This document shows, in pieces, positions 32,667-42,600 of a DNA stretch of 64,000 nucleotides; position 1 is the first letter of the stretch, and every line of letters starts with the position of its first letter. Source of the DNA: Phymatolithon calcareum. Lineage: Eukaryota; Rhodophyta; Florideophyceae; Hapalidiales. Below the pieces are notes generated by a model that saw only the letters and a list, made by a program, of their open reading frames with translations, searched no databases and had not been told where the DNA came from. The stretch is taken from NCBI GenBank assembly GCA_977006965.1, contig OZ345362.1, positions 1,550,001 through 1,614,000 of the forward strand. The letters run 5' to 3'. A program made the translations under genes and the position numbers.

Positions 32667-35335
32667 TTAATTGTTCATCTTCGTCAATCCTATTTCCTGT
32701 GCGAACTTTGCTGTTTTATCACTGTCCAATGGCTTAGTAAGCGCATCGGCAATCATCAAGTCTGTCTTGCAACACTCGATATCGAGTTTTCCTGCTTGAA
32801 CAATATCACGTACGTAATTGTACTGAATGTCGATGTGTTTGTTTCGATGAGAATTTGCCGTGTTCCGACCAGTTGCGATTTCTGCTTGACTTTCTGTACA
32901 CAGCTTCATTAGGATGAGCTTCTCGTGACCAAATACATCAGAGATCAGTCGCGACAGCCAGATAGCTTCCTTGGCAGCCGCACACGAAGCATTATATTCT
33001 GCCTCGCAGGTTGAAGTCGCAACGATTGTTTGCTTCTTGGAATTCCAGCTGATTGCTCCTCCTGCGAGTAGAAACACGTAACCACTTGTTGACCGACGAG
33101 AAGCACGGCAATCTGCCCAATCTACGTCTGTATAGCCGATAGGAGTCAAGTTGGTGTTAGTCCCGAACAGAATTCCGAAGTCTCGGGTTCCCGCAATGTA
33201 CCGAAGAACACGCTTGACGGCCGTTCAGTGACATGTGAGGGGATTTTCACAGAACGAGGACAGCTTCCCAACAGTGTCTGAGATATCAGGACGAGTGCCG
33301 ACCATGAGGTACATGAGATTTTCGGTAGCAGGGCGGTATGGAACTTCAGCGGAGACGAAATAGGAGATGTCAAGGTCGTCAATAACGGTACTCTTCCGGC
33401 ATGTTTCCATCGAAGCAGGTACCGGTTTCGAGTTCTCCGTGCTAAATCGTCTCAACGCTGCCCCAGCGTACACTGATTGCGACAGATGCAAAGTTCGCAG
33501 TTTCCGATTACGACGAATCTCGAGTCCAAGACACAAGCTCACTTCTCCTAAAATCTTTCATCTCGAACCTCTTGTTAAGCTTCCCTTTGATCCAGGCAAT
33601 CACAGAAGTGTCGTTCTCGGCAAGAAGCAAATCATCAACGTACAGGGCAACGATCATGATGCTCTTAGATGTGTGCCGAACGTAAAGGCAAGGATCGTTT
33701 GGACTGCTAGCGAAGTCAAGTTCGTCGATAAGGAATGCATCGATCTTCGCGTGCCACTGACGAGGAGCTTGCTTTACGTCGGGACGTTTCGCATCTTCAA
33801 ATCCAGCCGGAACCTCCATGAATATGTCTTCCTCAAGATCCCAGTGCAAGAAAGCAGTGACAACATCTATCTGGTGCAGCTCCAAGTCATGAACAGCAAC
33901 CGTTGCAAGGAGGATACGAATCGAGGTGAACTTGACGCCTGGGGCATACGTTTCACCGTAGTCCACCCCATGCACCTGCCGAAACCCTTTCGCGAGAATG
34001 TGAACTTTAGGGCCTGTATCCTTGACTTTGAAGACATACTTGCACGGAAGAACGTTCATGCCGGATTTGTGAGGGACGATCGTGTAAGTCTTGTTTCGGA
34101 GAAGTGACGCGTGCTCTTTGTCGATGGCAGAGGACCAAAAATCGAGGTTGTCTGTGGACGTTGCATCCTTGAAGGTTTGCGGAACTTCATGAGAAGACAG
34201 AGCAGTTTCCGTAGCGAGATTGACAGACTCGAATGCCACCATAGCAGTGTGCGAGGGAGCATTCAGAAGTCACTAGACGGCTTGGAGACAAGAGGCGATA
34301 GACGGAGGATGGGCTTGGCTGTCATTCTGGCGTTGGAATCAGGATCACGTGAAGACAAAGTCTCAGCAACTCATTCAGGTTCTTGACCTTCGTCAATGTT
34401 CCTTTCGCCAACCTTGTCGTCCTCTACTAGAGTGCTGTAGGCTTCAAAGGTATCCTCAGAGATTTGAACATCACTTGGTTGTAGATTATTAAGAGGAACA
34501 CCGGCGTCAGCCTGAACAACATCGTCTTCCATTTCGTCAAACGTCACGTCTCGAGACACAATTACCTTCTTAGAAATCGGATTCCATAGCTTATACCCTT
34601 TCCACTCAGGTGTATATCCCACCATGATCACTTCTCGAGTACGACTGTCGAGTTTCCTCGCCTTCTTTTGGTAATAAAGTACCAACACTTTGCGCCAAAC
34701 ACGCGCAAGTGTCCGAAGTTGGGACCGGTACCCATCCATATGTAATGGGGGGTCATGTCCGAAGGAAGTCCTCTTGACGTAACTCGATTGCGGACGTACA
34801 CTGCCATAGCTAACGACTCAGCCCAGAACTTCTTCTCGATGCCTTTGTGAAGAAGCATCGAGCACACCAAGTTGAGAAGTGTGCGGTTCATACGCTCAGC
34901 CACCCCAGTTTGTTGTGGGGTGTAGGCGACAGTTAGCTGATTACGAATGCCGTGTTCGGAGAGATATTTCTTGAAGTCGTTTGATATATACTGCCACCGT
35001 TGTCGTTCCTAATAGCTTTGATCTTCGATACAACTGAGAACTGCTGGACTTTCAAGTTCTTAAGATTTCTTCCCGTGTGGGTTTCAGCATACTTGTGGAA
35101 CTTTCTAAAGCATTCAAAGCTTTCCGAGTTCTTTCTCATAGTGAAAAGTGCAGTCCATTTGGAGTGGTCATCAATAAAAGAGATGAAGTACTGGGACCCT
35201 CCAAGAGATGGAATATCAATTGGACCAAGAACGTCAGAATGCACGAGATCGAGAACGGCTTTGGAACGAGAGCCACTTAACTTTGGGATAGGAGCACGAT
35301 GACCTTTGCCAGCAACACAACCTTTACAAAGATAT
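32667..35335 (-). pseudogene. Ty1/copia pol, decayed copy 3
   Basis: The best-preserved copia pol here. RNase H (32667-33149) is complete (IGYTDVDWADCRASRRSTSG ... ADALTKPLD). RT (33225-34242) has GMNVLPCKYVFKV, HQIDVVTAFLHWDL, and YVDD in IVALYVDDLLLAEND. It lacks about 11 residues just before KQAPRQWHAKI (the segment reading VFKILKAFYGL in copy 1) and has frameshifts near 33540 and 33225. The integrase C-terminal part (34371-34903) and catalytic core (34933-35244; DVLGPIDIP, FIDDHSKW, RNDNGG) follow. Homology stops at about 35335, in the GCVAGKGH region, so gag, protease and the 5' LTR are missing. Confidence 0.87.
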
Positions 35336-35615
35336 TTGGAATATGGACGTACACGGTGAGCAAAGAAGTCAGGGGAAAGTGGTTTTTACTGAAGAAGATC
35401 CGCTGCGGGGAGGCGGTTGGTTGATATTTGGGGAGAAGTCTGGCCGATACAGAATTTTATAATTTTTTTGGTCGCCGAGGGGACCCTCAACGAAAGCCAT
35501 CGACTTGCGTGTAGCGAAGCAGATATCGTATAGGGTGGTGAAGCGTGAAGGATTTTCGGCTATCGGTCTGCGCCAGAAGGGATCCCGAACAGATATCTGA
35601 AGAACAAAAACAAGG
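35336..35615. other. Junction between copia copy 3 and the Helitron fragment
   Basis: No gene is recognised. Pyrimidine/purine-rich DNA with no LTR or terminal repeat that I can see; the copia 5' end is missing here. Confidence 0.4.
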
Positions 35616-36566
35616 ATGTCAAGTGCTCGGGACGACAGCTTGAGAGAAGCTCGGGATGCTCAGCAGCGCTCTCGGAACGAGGAGCGAAGGAGAAGAAATC
35701 GAGAACGTGCAAGAACTCGAAGAGCAGCGGACACAGCAGAACAGAGAACGATCCGCCTTGCTGCACCTGCCAAGGGATGCGAGTGTCACGTGCTCGAAAC
35801 AGTGCTGCACAACCTCGAGCTCAGCAGGAATCCAATAGGGAGGCTATGCAAGGGTCACGTGCTCAAGAGACCGCTGAAGGTGCTCGAGCTCGACAAGAAT
35901 CCAATAGGGAGGCTGTGCAAGTGTTACATGCTCAAGAGACTGCTGAAGATGCTCGAGCTCGCCAAGAATCCAATAGGGAGGCTATGCATTTGTCACGTTA
36001 TCGTGAGACTGTTGAGGAAGCTCGAGCCCGCCGACGAGCAGATCGAGAAGCAACTCAGCTTGCAAGAAACGTCGTTCAAGAAACATTCGGTCCTGTGGAC
36101 TTCCGAGAGATGAATGTCGAGTGCAAGAATTGTCTCGCACTTCACTTTATGGCTGAGCGAAAAGTCTGCAGCTCAATGTCGAATCCAATGTTCTCTAATT
36201 GCTGTCAGGGAGGCCGTATCACCACGGATAATATTTAGTCACTGAAAGATTCTCCAGAGCCTTTGAAAAGCTGTTGACTGAGAACAACACTGAAGCGAAA
36301 ACGTTTCGTAGGAACATTGTGCGCTACAACAATGCTCTATGCATGGCCTCCATGCACGCTAATTTGGTATCCAGGGGTGAAGGTCAGACTGGATTCAACC
36401 CGACGATGACACTGCAAGGCCGCATACACCATTTTCTTCTTGGTCTACTGCCTGCCCCTGGAAGAGATCCTGCGTTTCTTTCCGTATACTTCTACTATAC
36501 AGACTTCGACGTGCAGTCTGATCTTCGCTCACGGAATGTTGCCCGACTCAATCCATCTATTTAGAC
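35616..36566 (+). pseudogene. Helitron RepHel N-terminal fragment
   Basis: From the ATG at 35616 the frame is Arg/Glu/Ala-rich (RNEERRRRNRERARTRRAADTAEQRTIRLA). After a frame change near 35770 it continues through three 23-residue repeats to ECKNCLALHFMAERKVCSS, FSNCCQGGRI, then after another frame change near 36235 TEAKTFRRNIVRYNNALCMAS. Then come QGRIHHFLLGLLPAPGRDPAFLSVYFYY and DFDVQSDLRSR. This order (CxxC..HxxxER zinc-like motif, FxxCC..G, FRxNIRxYNNALxxxS) is typical of the region preceding the Rep domain in Helitron proteins. Rep and helicase domains are absent, and no Helitron 3' end was identified. Confidence 0.75.
35825..36031 (+). repeat. Three 69-bp coding tandem repeats
   Basis: Units of 69 bp begin CAGGAATCCAATAGGGAGGC or CAAGAATCCAATAGGGAGGC at 35825, 35894 and 35963. 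Each encodes QESNREA followed by a variable stretch and a TxExARAR ending. They lie in the coiled-coil-like N-terminal part of the Helitron protein and preserve frame. Confidence 0.85.
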
Positions 36567-36997
36567 TATTATAAAATGTATATAAATACGTAGCTTTATT
36601 TAATGGAAACATGGACATAATATCTCAGCACTATGTATAAAACTCTTATTAATTAAATTAATATCTCGAAATAAGCAGACGTCATCGGCGCGAAGAGCCG
36701 AAACGGAGCCACTTGTAACCTAATAAACTCGAAAGTTTTCTACCGAGGAAATTCGCTAAATGCTCACGAAAAGTGGTAAAACTGCGCTAAATATCCACCC
36801 CTAGACAAAGCTTCTACTAAGCCATAGCAAAATATACTGTCATACTCACCCAAGCCGAACCCGCTACTCATCCGTTTCTCAGAGCACTCTATGCGACAGT
36901 GAAATTTATTACGTACCGTACACTCTCTGGTTTAGCTCTTCGTCGCAACTATTGACAGCATCTCCGTCATCGAAGGCGGTGAGGTCGATGATCATGG

Positions 36998-37493
36998 TGT
37001 GGTAGCGTAGATCGGCGGATCGACGCCTCTAAGTAGTTCGGGAACGGTTGGCCGTTGAGGCCGTGCAAGGCTCCAGCGATTGGTCTCTCCCGATGGAGGA
37101 TAGTGGCAGAGCAAACAACAAAACACACACACGGACTTGGGGTCCAATCGCAAGAGGACACCAACGTCCGTACGCAGACACAGGGGCGAGGGTCCTAGGA
37201 CCGAGGCTCGACCGACGGCGTAGAGTCGAGGTCGTACGCGAGGCCTTCCCTGAGGCGAAAGATCCGCGAAGGTTGGAACTGAAAACGGTCGATCTGGACC
37301 AAACACGGGTTGCCCCTTTTACTGAGGGCCGGCGGCCGAAAACCCGCCATATATTACCAAATCGGTCTTATCATACTAGAAATAAACCTAAACGGAGGGG
37401 ACGACGGAGTCGAGGGCACAGCGTGTAAGCCCATATGGGCTGTAATGGTGGGGGAAAAGCAAGGCCTCAGGGCCACCCATCCATACTACTACA
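36998..37493 (-). repeat. gypsy LTR, left copy (496 bp)
   Basis: TGTGGTAGCGTAGATCGGCG ... CCATACTACTACA, flanked by CATGG on both sides (36993-36997 and 37494-37498). By eye it differs from the right LTR at one position in the first 110 bp (CAGCGATTGG versus CAGTGATTGG) and I see no other difference. No polypurine tract or primer site lies beside it, only transposon flank, so it behaves like a solo LTR. Confidence 0.9.
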
Positions 37494-37808
37494 CATGGAC
37501 TGAGCCGCTTTGTCGATGTGCTTTCGCTTCGCCTCGACAAAGTTGTGTATGTCAGGCGTACCACATGCGGTGTGTCAACACGAGGAGCATTGACGGGCCC
37601 TCATTTCGGACGGAATGTAAGGCTTCTTTCGCTTACGACCCAGCTTAGCGAAAAGTCGAAATGGCACCAAATCTTCCTGTACTAGCTGGTCACCAGTAAC
37701 TGCAACACGCGTGATGCTACCTTCGTGTTTCTTGGCCCAAGTAGATCAGTCTTGAGCTGGCGCTCCGTTGAGGGGCCTCCAACACAGCTTTGTCCGATGG
37801 AATTAGTG
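37494..37808. repeat. Duplicated flank of the right LTR, lying inside the element
   Basis: This 315-bp segment matches 45277-45591, the outside flank of the right LTR, with about four differences. It begins with CATGG and is derivative-transposon sequence (AGCCGCTTTGTCGATGTGC, ACGCGTGATGCTACCTTC). Identity stops at GATGGAATTAGTG (37808): CCCGG follows here, ATCCTGACACC follows at the right copy. Confidence 0.9.
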
Positions 37809-37815
37809 CCCGGCT

Positions 37816-39381
37816 ATGCAAGACCGGCGTGTGTCTCGTGACTTACGCCGTTGGCGTCACCGCCTACACGGTCTCTTCCTCGAATGGATGACCGAAGCCG
37901 ACTGCCTAACCGAACGAAGTTTCCGCTCAGGGGACTACGTACCCGTCTCCGAAGGGTGGCACCGCTTCGAAGTGCCCTACGGGCTTCGCGTTGACATGCG
38001 GACCGTGCTGCGCTGTTGGGAGCTGGAGATGGCCAAGTGCCCTTATCGCGAGCAAGAGACGGCCTGGCGTCGGGGCCCAGTTGCCCATTGCCTCTGGGCG
38101 GCATTCTTCGCGCAGTGGGTACGCAATGTTGCGCACGCGATCATGACGAAGGCCCATCTTCTCGGCCCGAACGCCCGGCTCTGGTGGCTGCTACCTGCCT
38201 TGGTGGCCGCCATGCGCCGTATCGGGTGTGCTTCCCTTCTTGGCGGTGACGTAGCGACCGGCCGACGACTTGAGGCCCTTCTCGCCGCCATCGAGACCAT
38301 TCATTGGTCAAAGGTGGATCCCAGCAAAACCGTTTGGCCCCTGCGCAACGACGTCGGCGCTCCCATATACCGCAACGGGGATTTCGTCCCCTAGCATGTC
38401 CGTTCCTGGTCCCCCGCCGTACCGCGAGACCTGCTCGGAGGTGGCTACGCCACCTTTCGCGGCGAGATTTACACCGGTGCCCTCGGCGCCTTCCGCGAAG
38501 AACATTCCGGCCGCGTCACCCGTCCTCGGTCCTGGAACGGACATGACTTCGATGCCCTTCGGGGCTTGGCCAAGGCCGACCGCGTGGCTGCCGAGGCCAC
38601 TTCCAGTGCCGGCGGCGCTAGCGGGAATGTCGAATCGGAATGCCGCACGAAACGGCCAAGGGATGGCAACGAAGATGTCCCTAAGAAGAATGATGATGAG
38701 GCCACTTCCCCGGCCATGGTGGCCTTTGGCATGTATCAGCCCGGTCGATGTGGCTTCATGCTCACCGTTGAGCGCCCGTTGCTCGGCTTCTTCACCCGTG
38801 TGACTGTCGAGGAGCCTTGCGACGAGGATGACGGTGCTCAACACCATCCGAGGGCCAACCCGGCACCGGAAGGGCCTCTGGACTTCGTCGATGTTTCGAC
38901 TGGAACAGCTGTCGAGGAGGTCATCAAGGGCATTCGATCATCTTCCGCCGAGACCGAGGATCCGGAAAGCGCGGTGAATCGTGCGCTTCGTACCGGTCGT
39001 TGGGCCGCTCAGGCCGTGGAGATCATCGACGACCAAGGCTTGTCTCTTGTTTCGCCAACCCCTCTGTACGAGTTGAGGCCCATGGTGGGCCAGGAGGTGA
39101 CTGACATGGCCGTCGGCGTGTTCACGGATTCTAGGATTCACAAGTTGTTCAACGCGATGGGTCTTTCTCCCTTGGAGTGCAAGGACCTATACGGGGTCGA
39201 TGACGAGGAAGTGTCCACGGTGGTGTGGGCCTTGTTCGAAGATGTTGCCGGCATCGCGCGTGGATCTGCCCATGTTCGCGACCAGGCCGGAAAAGAGGCC
39301 GCAATCGAGGCTCTTCGCTTGGTATATTGGGCCACGCGCGATCTGCTGCCGCACCGGATCCCTTCTGCCCACACCTGTTAG
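37816..39381 (+). pseudogene. Antisense long ORF in the gypsy element, unknown product
   Basis: An ATG at 37816 opens a frame that runs 522 codons to the TAG at 39379-39381, broken only by a TAG at 38392-38394. The first part is Trp/Arg-rich and looks globular (LRRWRHRLHGLFLEWM, LWAAFFAQWVRNVAHAIM, ARLWWLLPALVAAMRRIG). The middle has a likely nuclear signal (TKRPRDGNEDVPKK) in an acidic, Ser-rich linker. The last 180 residues are mixed helical (EEVIKGIRSSSAETED, ALRTGRWAAQAVEI, DQAGKEAAIEALRLVYWA). I recognise no domain. Codon use is strongly GC-ending, like the gypsy pol. Some plant gypsy elements carry antisense ORFs after pol, but homology is not claimed. The N-terminus may be cut by the junction at 37808. 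Confidence 0.6.
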
Positions 39382-39692
39382 CTTTGTTAGACATACGTTT
39401 GAACTTTAGGCCGATTTAGGCCATTTGCTATTGATTGAAGAACGCAGGCCGACTTAGGCCATTTGTCCAGAAATACTTGTGACCCCATGCGCCCATGTTA
39501 GGAGGGCCCAAAGACCTTGACAGGATGTCATGTATGAGCGGGCGATCCAATGAAGACGCAAGGGCTCTTCCGTCCAAGTCCTCTGCCCCCTCATTCCCGA
39601 CCCCTCCCCTCCTTAAGAAGAGTGCGGGCTCTCCAAATAGTGTCCCTGCCGGAACGCGAGGAGTGGTCCAGGGCGAGACACAGCGGCCCAGG
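39382..39692. other. Gap between the antisense ORF and pol
   Basis: Holds a 20-bp direct repeat (AGGCCGATTTAGGCCATTTG at 39408-39427 and a one-mismatch copy at 39446-39465). On the minus strand there is a purine tract (AAGGAGGGGAGGGG, 39601-39614) that resembles a polypurine tract but is not followed by an LTR start. Confidence 0.5.
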
Positions 39693-42600
39693 TTACTGTC
39701 GCGCGGCGTCGCGCAGGTGCTCTGGAAGGGCACTGATAACCTTTTCCGGGATTCCCCCTTTGCGCTTGCGGAAGAAGGAGCGCAACTTGTGCAAGGGGAG
39801 GCTGTCCGGACGTTGCCAGGTGTCGTCTTCCGGGCCGTACCCGAACCAGCGTGTTCGTATTCGGTTTAAGGCGGGATCGTAAGCGATCAAGCGGTCAATG
39901 ACATACTCGTCACCATAGAAGTTCTCTCCCTCCCGCGTCGCTTCTGGTTCTTCGTTTGGTGGGGCCCTGACCGCGACGCGCCGATGGCGCTCCTCATGTC
40001 GACGCTCCTCTAGAGTGCGGTCGTCGGCGACCAGTGGCAGCCCGTTGGGCGGAGTTGGTGCAAGGACCACGCGGTCGCGAGAGACGGTGTCGTCAACGCC
40101 CGATGCATTGATGATGACGACGTTCTTCGCCGAGGTCTTTACGACTCGGTAGGGCCCAGTTGCGAGGGACGCGAGCTTGTTCCGTTCGGGATCCTCCTTC
40201 GTGGGGGCCTCACGCCGTAAGAAGACGAACGTTCCGGGGCGGATGTCTTCTGCGGAACGTCTCACGGCCTTGTCGAAGTTGGCTTTTTATCGTGCTTGTG
40301 CGCGACGTATATTTTCGTCCGCAGTGGCTATGAGGGCCTTGAGGCGCGCCAAAAATTGCTCTCGTTGCAGGCGAGGGTGGGGTTCACCAGATGAGGCCAC
40401 GTTTTGGATGTCCAAGTGCACCGGTGGTCGACTGACCGTGAGTTCAAGGGGACTGAACCCCGTGGCGCTATGAATCTGGGTATTGTACCCGTACGACAGC
40501 GCGCCTGCAAAGCGATCCCAGTCGTCAAGGTGCTCTGTCACGTACGCGCGCAAGGCCGCGAGTAGGGTACGATTGTATCGTTCCGCTTGGCCGTTAGTCT
40601 GTGGATGGTAAGCCGCGGTGAGTAGGTTCCGAATTCCTAGAATCTGGCAAACGGCCTGAAAGTGTTTGGATGCGAACTGCTGGCCATTGTCCGACAGAAG
40701 GTACACCGGCGGTCCGTAAGCGAATACCCAGTGGTTACAAAATGCCGAGGCCACTGCGTGCGCCGTTGTGGACTTGAACGGGACTGCTCGCGTGAGCTTT
40801 GAATAGCGGTCCGTGATGACCAACAAGTTCTCGTGCCGTCTTTGGTCTTGCGGAACGGACCGAGGATGTCGATAGAGACGAACTCCAAGTGCTGGGATGC
40901 GGGGAACAGCTTCAACCACTGACTGTGGCGGCGGAGCTTTACGCGCTCCTTTGCACATGGGGTGCATGGTCGCACCGTGCGTACAACGTCAAGGGCCATG
41001 GACGGCCAGTAGAATTCTCGGCGCAAGGTCTGGTACATTCGAGTAGTGCCCGAATGGCCCGCAAGCCGCGGGTAATGCGCCAAGTGCAACACGCGGGGCC
41101 TCAAAGCCGGGGGAACAACGATCTGGTGTGAAAGGTCAAGGGGAGCGACCCGAACCAGAAGGCCGCGGTCGTCACGCTTGAACCTGGCCGACCGGCCGTC
41201 GTCCACCTTTGATGCGAGTACGCAGCACCAGGGGTCGGCAGACTGGGCCTCGATGTACTCTCCAATCGAGATTGGGCTGTGGTCCGTTGCTTCGACGACC
41301 GTTGCAACCAGCAAAGCTGGTGGGGCCAAGTCTTCTACGAAGGAGGAGAAGTCCTCCACCTATTCGAAGTCGTCTTGATCAAGTGGGTCACATGTTTGCC
41401 CCTTTCCGATCGCGGTTTCGACTGCTAGGCAGGGAATGTCCAGATCTGGTCCGAATGGACAATCGCCGTACGTGGGTAAACGCGAGATGGTGTCGGCGAT
41501 CGTATTCTCGGCGCCTTTCTTGTAATGCACTTTGAAGCGATGCCCCATCAAAACGAGGCGCCAGCGTGCGAGGCGATTTGACCCATCGGCGAGGCTGAAA
41601 ATCCAACGGAGCGCCTGGTGATCGGGAAACAGATCAAACTCCTCCAGTTGGAGGTACGGTTGGAGGATCTGTACGGCCCATATGATGGCCAGGCATTCCT
41701 TCTCGCCCGCAGAGTAGTTTTTCTCTGCCGGTCGGAGCTGTCGACTCCAGAAGCCCAGCGGGTATCGCTTACCGTCTTCGTGTGTTTGAAAGAGCACACA
41801 GCCAATCGGATGTCGCAGGCATCTGTATCGACCGAGTAGCGCAAACTCCGACGGGGCAGCCGCAGAACGGGCGGGGAAGCTAATGCTTTCTTCAAGAGGC
41901 CAAATGCGGCCAAGCGGCGATCGTCAAACACGGGGAGCGAGGCCCGCTGCTCCTTCTTTAAGAGCTCCGTGAGCGGCGCTGCTACACGTGCAAAGTTCGG
42001 AATGAAACGTCGGTAGACGTTGCAAAGTCCAAGGAAAGAGCGGAGCTCCGTCTGGCTAGTCGGGACTTTGAACCCTTGGATGGCGGCGGTGTTGCGGTTC
42101 GCCACCTCAAGAAGGCCTGGCCGGATTGTATGGCCCAAGTAGTTGACCGACCGGTCAAAGAAAGTGCACTTCTGCAGCTTCAGTGACAGTCCGGCCGCTT
42201 TCAACGCGCACAGTATCTCCTTGACGTGACGCAGGTGGTCGTCGAATGAAGACGAAAAGACAATGATGTCGTCGATGTACACCAGGCACGACTGCCATTT
42301 AAAGCGAGCAAGAATTATGTCGATGGTGCGTTGGAACGTGACCGGGGCGTTGGTCAGGCCGAAGGGCATTTTCTGGAATCGGAAGGTTCCGCTGTGACAG
42401 GTAAATGTCGTTTTCTCGCGGTCTTCGTCGCGAATGGGAATCTGCCAGAACCCCCAGTTCAGGAATTTGAAGTTCTCAGCCCGGAGGACGGCGCCGTTCG
42501 GGTCTTGAGCCGGACGGTCCCGATTGGGGCAATGCGGGCGTCGGTGTCCTTTGCCAAGGCAGCAGTACCAAACGTCAACCTGGGCTTGTGTAGGATTCAC
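39693..42600 (-). pseudogene. gypsy pol: RT, RNase H, integrase, chromodomain (broken)
   Basis: Reading leftward: a degenerate gag-type knuckle (CLGKGHRRPHC; one expected Cys is Trp) runs straight into RT at GFWQIPIRDEDREKTTF. Protease and the RT fingers are therefore deleted. RT continues with MPFGLTNAPVTFQRTID, YIDDIIVFSS and FLGLCNVYRRFIPNFA. A frameshift lies near 41808, then RNase H (YPLGFWSRQLRPAEKNYS, DHQALRWIF), a TAG at 41360-41362, the integrase HHCC part (HLAHYPRLAGHSGTTRMY, CTPCAKERVKLRR), a frameshift near 40845, the integrase core (ITDRYSKLTRAVPF, LLSDNGQQF, YHPQTNGQAERYNRTL) and a TAA at 40287-40289. The end has a GPY motif (ATGPYRVV) and a chromodomain (YVIDRLIAY, RTRWFGYGPEDDTW). 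The chromodomain marks a chromovirus. Confidence 0.9.

Noticed and set aside
37048-37428. 126-codon plus frame, identical at 44831-45211
   Set aside because: Both lie inside the gypsy LTRs; identity reflects the LTR repeat, not a duplicated gene.
37310-37648. Frame crossing the LTR and the transposon flank
   Set aside because: It spans a TE junction and has no domain, so it is a chance fusion.
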